From an uncultured bacterium (GTDB lineage Bacteria; Pseudomonadota; Alphaproteobacteria; SP197), in the NCBI GenBank assembly GCA_938014945.1, contig CALLQH010000161.1:1-12823 (forward strand): a DNA stretch of 12,823 nt. The letters run 5' to 3'. The notes beneath the pieces were generated by a model. It made no database searches and was not told the origin of the DNA. It was given only the letters and a program-made list of their open reading frames with translations. Below are positions 7,866 to 12,823 of this stretch, in pieces; within the stretch, counting starts at the first letter, position 1, and every line of letters begins with the position of its first letter. Both the position numbers and the translations under genes were made by a program.

Positions 7866-8257
7866 ATGTGTCGTTTTATGTGTGCAGTGCGGCCTGCAAG
7901 AGCGCAGCCCACCGGCATCAGTCGACAGGGCGTCGACCGACACTATTCCGGAGATCGGTACCGCGGCGGCCACCGTCACGTGGCGCCCGAAGACCCGGAA
8001 TGGGGCTTCGGGGATCCAGGCGATCCGGTGCATCAGGGTGGCCCGACAACCGCACGAACATCTGGGCATGCGGCAGACGGGACACAGTGGTCCGGTCTCC
8101 CACCCCGGCCCGTCGCGCGTCCCCTTGCAGGGACCACGGGAGGTGCGAACAGTCCTAGGATAGGCCAGCCACATCGCAGGCGGCAAGGCCCAGAGAATCG
8201 CAAAGCAGAACCAGGGCATTTCGCAAGCAATCCGCTTCCACGATCGCGCGCCATGCC

Positions 8258-8263
8258 TATACT
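8258..8263 (+). promoter_or_regulatory. Candidate -10 box for the cupin gene
   Basis: TATACT (5 of 6 matches to consensus) ends 30 nt before the cupin ATG. The hexamer 17 bp upstream (CTTCCA, 8235-8240) is a poor -35 match. Proposed from sequence alone. Confidence 0.4.
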
Positions 8264-8293
8264 CGCGCCATCACAACAAAAACGGATTCCACC

Positions 8294-8605
8294 ATGACCA
8301 AGCGACCCAGCGCGGTGCCGACCGTGCAGGCTGAAAATGACTTCACCATCGTCACCGAGTGGCGGTTTGCGCCCGGCGCAGAGACCGGCTGGCACCAGCA
8401 CGGCTACCCCTATGTCGTGGTGCCCATGCTCACCGGCCAGCTCCTGATCGAGGGCAAGGACGGCAGCGCCAACCACGCCTCCCTCACCCAGGGCGTCTCC
8501 TACGCGCGGGAGTCCGGCGTCGAGCACAATGTCATCAACGCCAACGACTACGAATTTGCCTTCGTCGAGATCGAGTTCAAGGATCGCCCGCTCAAGACAG
8601 GCTGA
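8294..8605 (+). CDS. Small single-domain cupin (BauB-like)
   Basis: A 103-residue cupin. It resembles the family annotated as beta-alanine degradation protein BauB: VTEWRFAPGAETGWHQHGYPYVVVP followed by QGVSYARESGVEHNVINAND and the EFAFVEIEFK end. Cupin motif 1 has His34 and His36 at the right spacing from Gly28 and Gly48, but the usual metal-binding Glu position is Tyr40/Val41. Motif 2 (residues 67-82) keeps His78 and Asn82, while the usual Pro is Glu73. Three histidine ligands could still hold a metal, so a reduced site is likely. The biochemical role of BauB is not established to my knowledge. No strong Shine-Dalgarno sequence precedes the ATG. A class III aminotransferase lies divergently upstream, paralleling bauA-bauB linkage in Pseudomonas. 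Confidence 0.88.
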   Translation: MTKRPSAVPTVQAENDFTIVTEWRFAPGAETGWHQHGYPYVVVPMLTGQLLIEGKDGSANHASLTQGVSYARESGVEHNVINANDYEFAFVEIEFKDRPLKTG

Positions 8606-8611
8606 CCCCGT

Positions 8612-8639
8612 CGCCGGGCTGCGCAGCCGCCGCCCGGCG
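8612..8639 (+). terminator. Possible hairpin terminator after the cupin gene
   Basis: A perfect 8-bp GC-rich inverted repeat (CGCCGGGC at 8612-8619, GCCCGGCG at 8632-8639) with a 12-nt loop starts 7 nt after the cupin stop. No T run follows, so it may be a 3' stabilising hairpin rather than a true intrinsic terminator. Confidence 0.4.
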
Positions 8640-8679
8640 CATGCCTCAACCGCTGGTATCCGAGACCGCCGCGATGCGC

Positions 8680-8708
8680 TTGATCCCGCTGAAAGCCGCG
8701 CTTAGGGT
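8680..8708 (+). promoter_or_regulatory. Candidate promoter for the cysK-alaX-sseA operon
   Basis: TTGATC (8680-8685) and TAGGGT (8703-8708) stand 17 bp apart, 42 bp before the cysK start. The -35 box matches consensus at 4 of 6 positions and the -10 box at 3 of 6. The spacing is ideal but the -10 box is weak. Confidence 0.3.
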
Positions 8709-8750
8709 GCCCTGCCCGCCGCAGCACTCAACGAACGGAACGCTCCTGCC

Positions 8751-9752
8751 ATGACGGTTCACGACGGCATTATTCCGCTTGTCGGCAACACACCGCTTAT
8801 CCGCCTCAAGGGTCCGTCGGAACAGACGGGCTGCGAGATTCTGGGCAAGTGCGAATTTCTCAATCCCGGCCAGTCGGTCAAGGATCGCGCGGCGCTGTGG
8901 ATCATCCGCGATGCCGAGAAACGCGGTGAGCTCAAGCCCGGCGGTGTCATCGTCGAAGGCACGGCCGGCAACACCGGCATTGGCCTGTGCACGGTCGGCA
9001 ATGCCCTTGGCTACCGCTGCGTCATCGTGATGCCGGAAACCCAGAGCCAGGAGAAGAAGGACGTCCTGCGTTCCATGGGCGCCGAACTGCACCTGACGCC
9101 GGCCGCACCCTACAAGGACCCGCGCAACTACATCCGCACCTCCGAGCGCATGGCCACCGAGATCGCCGCGCGCGAACCCAACGGCGCGATCTGGGCCAAC
9201 CAGTTCGACAACGTCGCCAACCGGCAGGCTCATATCGACGGCACGGGTCCGGAGATCTGGGAGCAGACCGGCGGCAAGATCGACGGCTTCGTCTCGGCCA
9301 TCGGCACCGGCGGCACACTCGCCGGCACCGGCATGGCGCTCAAGGAGCGCAACAAGGACGTCACCATCGCCCTTGCCGACCCCTTCGGTTCGGCCATGCT
9401 CAACTGGCTGAAGACCGGCGAACTGAAGTCCGAAGGCAGCTCGATTTCCGAGGGTATCGGCCAGGGCCGCGTCACCAGGAATCTGGAAGGCGCACCCATC
9501 GATACCGGCTTCCAGGTCACCGATGTCGAGATGCTGGAGGTGATCTATGGCCTGCTCCAGCACGAGGGCCTGTGCCTCGGCGGTTCCAGCGGCGTCAATG
9601 TCGCCGGCGCCATGAAGCTCGCCAAGGAGATGGGCCCCGGCCATACCATCGTGACCATCCTCTGCGACTACGGCACCCGTTATCAGAGCAAGATCTTCAA
9701 TCCCGCCTTCCTGCGGGAGCGTAATCTGCCGGTGCCGCCCTGGCTGGCCTGA
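8751..9752 (+). CDS. cysK: Cysteine synthase (O-acetylserine sulfhydrylase, CysK type)
   Basis: Makes cysteine from O-acetylserine and sulfide with PLP. The 333-residue fold-type II enzyme has the PLP lysine Lys44 in LNPGQSVKDRAA, a substrate-carboxylate loop at 69-76, the PLP-phosphate loop GTGGT at 185-189, and the C-terminal GLCLGGSSGVNVAG, where a Ser (S279/S280) faces the pyridine nitrogen. It ends with a YGTRYQSKIFNP stretch that is typical of the CysK/OASS-A group. The substrate loop reads EGTAGNTG rather than the textbook EPTSGNTG; as I recall, this variant is common in alphaproteobacterial relatives. A cystathionine beta-synthase role is less likely because no regulatory domain follows. 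The start has only a weak GGAA upstream. It heads a tight operon with alaX 8 bp downstream. Confidence 0.92.
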   Translation: MTVHDGIIPLVGNTPLIRLKGPSEQTGCEILGKCEFLNPGQSVKDRAALWIIRDAEKRGELKPGGVIVEGTAGNTGIGLCTVGNALGYRCVIVMPETQSQEKKDVLRSMGAELHLTPAAPYKDPRNYIRTSERMATEIAAREPNGAIWANQFDNVANRQAHIDGTGPEIWEQTGGKIDGFVSAIGTGGTLAGTGMALKERNKDVTIALADPFGSAMLNWLKTGELKSEGSSISEGIGQGRVTRNLEGAPIDTGFQVTDVEMLEVIYGLLQHEGLCLGGSSGVNVAGAMKLAKEMGPGHTIVTILCDYGTRYQSKIFNPAFLRERNLPVPPWLA

Positions 9753-9760
9753 GCCGCCCC

Positions 9761-10468
9761 ATGGATGCGATCTTCCGCAACGACGCCTATGCGCGATCCT
9801 GCAGCGCCAGCGTCGTTGCGGCTGGCCCCGACGGCATCCGCCTCGACCGTACCGTGTTCTACCCCACCGGCGGCGGCCAGCCCGGTGACCGTGGCACCCT
9901 GACCCTGGCCGACGGCACGGCACTGAGCGTCATCGACGCGGTCAAGGGCGAAGGTCCCGACGATGTCCTGCACCGTCTTGCCGAAGGCAGCCCCCTGCCC
10001 CCGATCGGCGCGGAAGTGACCGCCGAGATCGACTGGGACCTGCGCCACCGCCACATGCGCATGCACACCGCGCTGCACCTGATCTGTGCCGTCGTCGATG
10101 CCGCCATCACCGGCGCCCAGGTCGGTGCGGAAAAGAGCCGCATCGATCTCAACTGGCCCGAGCCGGATATGACAAAGGACGACATCACGGCGCGGCTGGC
10201 CGAAATCGTCGCGGCCGACCATCCGGTGCGGGCCATCTGGGTCACCGACGAGGAACTGGCCGCCAGGCCGGAACTGGTCCGTTCCATGTCGGTCTCGCCG
10301 CCGACCGGCTTTGGCCGTGTCCGCCTGCTGGAGATCGAGGGCATCGATCTTCAGGCCTGCGGCGGCACCCATGTCGCCTCCACGGGCGAGATCGGAGCCG
10401 TGGAGATCGCCAAGATCGAGAACAAGGGGAAGCAGAACCGGCGCCTGAACGTCGTGCTGCGGGATTGA
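9761..10468 (+). CDS. alaX: Alanyl-tRNA editing hydrolase AlaX (AlaX-M type)
   Basis: A free-standing editing domain related to that of alanyl-tRNA synthetase; it hydrolyses wrongly charged Ser-tRNA(Ala) or Gly-tRNA(Ala). At 235 residues it matches the medium AlaX class: an N-terminal small domain with the glycine-rich FYPTGGGQPGDRG (33-45), then the zinc-binding editing core. Zinc ligands are His102 and His106 in RMHTALHL, and Cys200 and His204 in LQACGGTHVAS. The C-terminal VEIAKIENKGKQNRRL fits the family end. It starts 8 bp after cysK with no visible Shine-Dalgarno sequence, so it probably depends on translational coupling. The sulfurtransferase start follows 14 bp after its stop. The full zinc set suggests an active enzyme. 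Confidence 0.93.
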   Translation: MDAIFRNDAYARSCSASVVAAGPDGIRLDRTVFYPTGGGQPGDRGTLTLADGTALSVIDAVKGEGPDDVLHRLAEGSPLPPIGAEVTAEIDWDLRHRHMRMHTALHLICAVVDAAITGAQVGAEKSRIDLNWPEPDMTKDDITARLAEIVAADHPVRAIWVTDEELAARPELVRSMSVSPPTGFGRVRLLEIEGIDLQACGGTHVASTGEIGAVEIAKIENKGKQNRRLNVVLRD

Positions 10469-10473
10469 AGGAG
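10468..10473 (+). promoter_or_regulatory. Ribosome binding site deciding the sseA start
   Basis: AAGGAG lies 9 nt before ATG 10483. It rules out the in-frame TTG at 10465, which overlaps the alaX stop and would place this ribosome site inside the gene. Confidence 0.75.
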
Positions 10474-10482
10474 AAGACGGGG

Positions 10483-11334
10483 ATGGAACAGCGCAAGGGT
10501 CTGGTCTCGACCGAATGGCTCGCCGAGCACATCGGCGCACCCGATGTGCGCGTGGTGGACGGCTCATGGTACCTGCCGACCGAAGGGCGCGATCCAAAGG
10601 CCGAATACGCCGAGCGCCACATTCCCGGCGCCGTGTTCTTCGACATCGACGCCATTTCCGACGAGAAGAGCAACCTGCCCCACATGCTGCCCAGCCCGGA
10701 GAAGTTCTCCAGCAAGGTTCGGAAGCTGGGCCTGGGCGACGGCGTGCGGATCGTCGTCTACGACGGCGGCAACATGATGGCCGCGGCGCGCGTCTGGTGG
10801 ACCTTCCGCGTCTTCGGCCACGAGGACATCGCCGTGCTCGACGGAGGCCTGCCCAAGTGGATGGCCGAGGGTCGCCCGGTGGACGACGAGCCGGTGATCC
10901 CCCGCGAGCGCCACTTCACCGCGCGCATGAACACCTTCCTGGTGCGCGACCTGGAACAGATGCGCGCCAACATCGACAGCGGACGCGAGCAGGTGGTCGA
11001 TGCCCGCGGCGCCGGGCGGTTTCAGGCGACCGAGCCGGAGATCCGGCCCGGTCTGCGCGGCGGCCACATTCCCGGCAGTGTCAACCTGCCCTATTCCGGC
11101 CTCCTGCGGCCCGACGCCACCATGAAGAGCGACGCCGACATCCGCGCCGCCTTTGACGCCATCGGCGTCGATCCGGCAAAGCCGGTCGCCACGACCTGCG
11201 GCTCGGGCATCAGCGCCTCCTTCCTGGCGCTGGCGCTCAATCTGATCGGCGCGCGCAAGGTCGCGGTCTATGACGGTTCCTGGACCGAATGGGGCAGCCG
11301 CGAGGATACTCCGGTCGCCACCGGACCGGCCTGA
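10483..11334 (+). CDS. sseA: 3-mercaptopyruvate sulfurtransferase (SseA type, two rhodanese domains)
   Basis: Transfers sulfur from 3-mercaptopyruvate to an acceptor such as thiol or cyanide. The 283-residue length is close to E. coli SseA. The inactive N-terminal rhodanese domain (about 8-135) has VRVVDGSWYLP, HIPGAVFFDID and VVYDGGN. The active C-terminal domain (about 150-280) has VVDARGAGRFQATEPEIRPG, with the substrate arginines R179 and R188, then GHIPGSVNLPY and the catalytic Cys239 in TTCGSGISASFL. The CGSGxxA loop marks mercaptopyruvate enzymes, whereas thiosulfate rhodaneses carry CRKGVTA. ATG 10483 follows AAGGAG. It is the third gene of the cysteine operon, in keeping with cysteine being the source of mercaptopyruvate. 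The GNAT gene begins 9 bp after its stop. Confidence 0.94.
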   Translation: MEQRKGLVSTEWLAEHIGAPDVRVVDGSWYLPTEGRDPKAEYAERHIPGAVFFDIDAISDEKSNLPHMLPSPEKFSSKVRKLGLGDGVRIVVYDGGNMMAAARVWWTFRVFGHEDIAVLDGGLPKWMAEGRPVDDEPVIPRERHFTARMNTFLVRDLEQMRANIDSGREQVVDARGAGRFQATEPEIRPGLRGGHIPGSVNLPYSGLLRPDATMKSDADIRAAFDAIGVDPAKPVATTCGSGISASFLALALNLIGARKVAVYDGSWTEWGSREDTPVATGPA

Positions 11335-11343
11335 GCAGGCATC

Positions 11344-11904
11344 GTGGCCGAGGTCTTTGAGGCCGACGAGGCGCGCACCCTGGGCACCGTCATCACCTTT
11401 CTGGAGATGACCGAGCAGCCGCGACGCCCGCCGCGCCCCACGCCGATGCGCAAGATCGCCATCCTGCGCGCCGAAGAGCCGCCGCTGTCGTTCTACCTGT
11501 GGCTCTACCGCACAGTGGGGGCGGAGTGGAACTGGACCGACCGGCTGGTCATGCCCGCCGATGACCTGCGCGCGGTGATCCACGATCCCGCCGTGGAGAT
11601 CATGGTGCTCTATGTCGGCGGCGTGCCTGCGGGTTTCGCCGAACTCGACTTCCGCCGCGGCGATACCGCCGAACTGGCCCTCTTCGGCATGATCCCGGAG
11701 TTCATCGGCCAGGGTCTGGGGGGCTATTTCCTCGACTGGGTGATCCAGGCCCTTTGGCGCCCAGACATCCAACGCGTCATTGTCGACACCAACACCCGCG
11801 ATCACCCTCGCGCGCTCGCCATGTACCAGAAGGCGGGCTTCAACGTCGTGCGGCGCGAGGAAAGCTGGCTGGTCCCCGATCCGGAGCGTCCACCGGCTTC
11901 CTGA
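11344..11904 (+). CDS. GNAT family N-acetyltransferase
   Basis: A 186-residue acetyl-CoA-dependent acetyltransferase of unknown substrate. Acetyl-CoA motif A is clear: LALFGMIPEFIGQGLGGYFLDW (about 111-132), with the Q-G-L-G-G pyrophosphate loop at 123-127. Motif B is the ALAMYQKAGF segment (157-166). It starts with a Pro/Arg-rich segment (about 25-36), then LRAEEPPLSFYLWLYRTVG, a combination I recall from a small alphaproteobacterial GNAT group of unknown function. The GTG start at 11344 is chosen for its 9-bp gap to sseA; only a weak AGG precedes it. ATG 11407 is a possible alternative but has no usable ribosome site. It is the last gene of the operon, and only 3 bp separate its stop from that of the convergent mscS-like gene. 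Confidence 0.87.
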   Translation: MAEVFEADEARTLGTVITFLEMTEQPRRPPRPTPMRKIAILRAEEPPLSFYLWLYRTVGAEWNWTDRLVMPADDLRAVIHDPAVEIMVLYVGGVPAGFAELDFRRGDTAELALFGMIPEFIGQGLGGYFLDWVIQALWRPDIQRVIVDTNTRDHPRALAMYQKAGFNVVRREESWLVPDPERPPAS

Positions 11905-11907
11905 CCC

Positions 11908-12823
11908 TCAGGTCGCGGACGAACCCGAACCCATGGCAGGCTCCAGCGGCGGAATTTTCGGCTCCGCCGGGTCGCATTCGTAGGCCGGCGTCATGATCTG
12001 CACGCGGTTCTCATGGAAGACGTCGAGAATGTTCGCATGAAGCCGGGAACGCAGCTGCGGCAGGCCGACAGTGCTTGCGGCCACGGCATTGACTTCGTAC
12101 TCGACGGCGAAGTCTGCCAACGCGCTACGCAGGACAAACGGCTTGGGCTGTGCCTTCAAGCCTTCGGTGCGCGCAACCGCCTCGAGCAGCAGTGCCTCGA
12201 CCTTGGCCTGGGGTTCCTCGTAGCCGATGCCCACCTTGGTGTGAACGAGATAACCGCTCGTCGCCCCGCGCCGGGAGTAGTTGATCACCTTCGATGCCAT
12301 GATCTGGGAATTGGGTATCGAGATCATTTCGTTCTTGGGTGAACGCAGGACGGTTTCGAGCACCATCATGCTCTCGACGGTGCCCAAGACGCCTTCGATC
12401 TCGATCAGGTCGCCGACGTTGACACCCCTCCTGTAGATCACGAAGAGACCGGCCAGCAGGTTGGCGACAACCGAACTGGAGCCCAGTGACAGGATGACGC
12501 CCAGAAAGATCGAGATGCCCTTGAAGGCCGCCGTATCGGAACCGGGGACATAGGGATAGGCCATGACCAGGGCAAAGATGATCATGGCGCCCTTGACGAT
12601 CCTGTAGGTGGGCCAGGTCCAGGTACGCTCGAAGCCCGGCATCCGGATGGTGCCGACCTCGATGTTGATGAACACCAGTCTGGTGATCTTCAGGACGTAA
12701 CGCGTCAGGAAGAAGATCACCGCCAGGGCGATCAGGCCCGGCAATTCATCGCTGGCGGAAGCCGTCAGAGAGACCAGCGGATCCGTGATGTTGCGGATCA
12801 GAAAGACGGCAAAGTTGCGGGTT
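11908..12823 (-). CDS. MscS family mechanosensitive ion channel, N-terminus beyond the window
   Basis: An inner-membrane pressure-release channel protein; the open frame runs off the right edge, so only its last 304 residues are seen. A TTG at 12744 exists, but the frame stays open upstream (RNFAVFLIRNITDPLVSL), and I consider it internal. Seen in order: a membrane helix (LPGLIALAVIFFLTRYVL), a second helix near KGAMIIFALVMAYPYV, then the pore-lining TM3 stretch GVILSLGSSSVVANLLAGLF with small residues, leading into the soluble beta domain (VGDLIEIEGVLGTVESMMV; MISIPNSQIMASKVINYSR). The C-terminal alpha/beta domain includes VGIGYEEPQAKVEALLLEA and FAVEYEVNA. The IPNSxxxxxxxxNYS motif is diagnostic. 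The tail is Pro-rich. It converges on the GNAT gene with a 3-bp gap, and no terminator separates them. Confidence 0.92.
   Translation of the reverse strand, partial: TRNFAVFLIRNITDPLVSLTASASDELPGLIALAVIFFLTRYVLKITRLVFINIEVGTIRMPGFERTWTWPTYRIVKGAMIIFALVMAYPYVPGSDTAAFKGISIFLGVILSLGSSSVVANLLAGLFVIYRRGVNVGDLIEIEGVLGTVESMMVLETVLRSPKNEMISIPNSQIMASKVINYSRRGATSGYLVHTKVGIGYEEPQAKVEALLLEAVARTEGLKAQPKPFVLRSALADFAVEYEVNAVAASTVGLPQLRSRLHANILDVFHENRVQIMTPAYECDPAEPKIPPLEPAMGSGSSAT

Larger units (their letters stand above)
7856..8293. other. 438-bp intergenic region between divergent genes, with several inverted repeats
   Basis: No convincing gene is present. Structures seen: TGCAG/CTGCA arms at 7883-7887 and 7894-7898; two copies of GTCGAC at 7921-7926 and 7932-7937, 11 bp apart; ACCGA/TCGGT at 7936-7940 and 7955-7959; a 7-bp inverted repeat GTGGTCC/GGACCAC at 8087-8093 and 8131-8137, with GTCCC/GGGAC at 8119-8123 and 8130-8134 overlapping its right arm; and the palindrome TCCTAGGA at 8153-8160. 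A minus-strand open frame from ATG 8219 begins with a hydrophobic stretch (MPWFCFAILWALPPAMWLAY) but has no clear ribosome binding site and runs 134 bp into the aminotransferase gene, so I do not call it. The region probably holds control sites for both flanking genes. Confidence 0.6.

Noticed and set aside
6293..8158. A 621-codon open frame on the plus strand, opposite the aminotransferase
   Set aside because: It overlaps the 3' end of ppx and the whole aminotransferase gene, which has all catalytic motifs. The product is low-complexity Asp/His/Val/Arg sequence, typical of an antisense shadow.
8646..9923. A 425-codon open frame on the minus strand, opposite cysK
   Set aside because: It covers an intact cysteine synthase gene plus the alaX start. 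Composition and lack of motifs mark it as a shadow of codon bias.
10564..11805. A 413-codon open frame on the minus strand, opposite sseA and the GNAT gene
   Set aside because: It spans two well-supported genes on the other strand and shows no recognisable domain.
11947..11969. A 7-bp inverted repeat (CGGCGGA/TCCGCCG) just past the GNAT stop, considered as a terminator
   Set aside because: It lies inside the coding end of the convergent MscS gene, has a 9-nt loop and is not followed by a T run, so it is not a convincing terminator in either direction.
12742..12744. TTG as the true start of the MscS-like gene
   Set aside because: The frame stays open to the window edge with plausible hydrophobic sequence upstream, and the first membrane helix would begin immediately at the TTG. 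It is better treated as a partial gene.
1..12823. A search by eye for CRISPR repeats, IS ends, tRNA genes, direct repeats and phage genes
   Set aside because: No regularly spaced repeats, transposase motifs, tRNA-like cloverleaf or integrase-type genes were seen. The window reads as ordinary chromosomal DNA.

Overview
The window is GC-rich and gene-dense, with short gaps, start/stop overlaps and mostly housekeeping or catabolic genes. Codon bias, the Ppk1-Ppx pair, the EGTAGNTG variant of cysteine synthase and the small GNAT family all suggest an alphaproteobacterium, possibly Rhodospirillales-like; this is inferred from recalled family features, not from a search. I see no rRNA, tRNA, CRISPR array, insertion sequence, phage gene or integration scar.

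Layout. (1) 1-1500, plus strand: the C-terminal end of an amidohydrolase, a TetR/BetI-type regulator, and a nicotinamidase (pncA) coupled to the regulator by an ATGA overlap. (2) 2569-1473, minus strand: a SixA-type phosphohistidine phosphatase followed by a small two-helix membrane protein of unknown function, whose 3' end overlaps that of pncA by 28 bp. (3) 2696-6420, plus strand, divergent from group 2: polyphosphate kinase (ppk1) and exopolyphosphatase (ppx), coupled by a 4-bp overlap and ending in a hairpin terminator that also serves the next, convergent gene. (4) 7855-6461, minus strand: a PLP-dependent class III aminotransferase, divergent across a 438-bp intergenic region from a BauB-like cupin at 8294-8605. 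(5) 8751-11904, plus strand: cysteine synthase, AlaX tRNA-editing hydrolase, 3-mercaptopyruvate sulfurtransferase and a GNAT acetyltransferase, with gaps of 8 to 14 bp, most likely one operon. (6) 12823-11908, minus strand: an MscS-type mechanosensitive channel whose N-terminus lies beyond the window.

How the genes work together. Ppk1 and Ppx make and degrade polyphosphate, and the neighbouring SixA-like enzyme handles phosphohistidine, the same chemistry as the Ppk1 intermediate. The aminotransferase and cupin resemble part of a beta-alanine/omega-amino-acid catabolic set. The cysK-alaX-sseA-GNAT operon joins cysteine synthesis, cysteine-derived sulfur transfer and removal of wrongly charged tRNA(Ala).

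I found no convincing wholly new system. The best leads are the SixA/Ppk1 pairing, the AlaX gene inside a sulfur operon, and the palindrome-rich intergenic region at 7856-8293.
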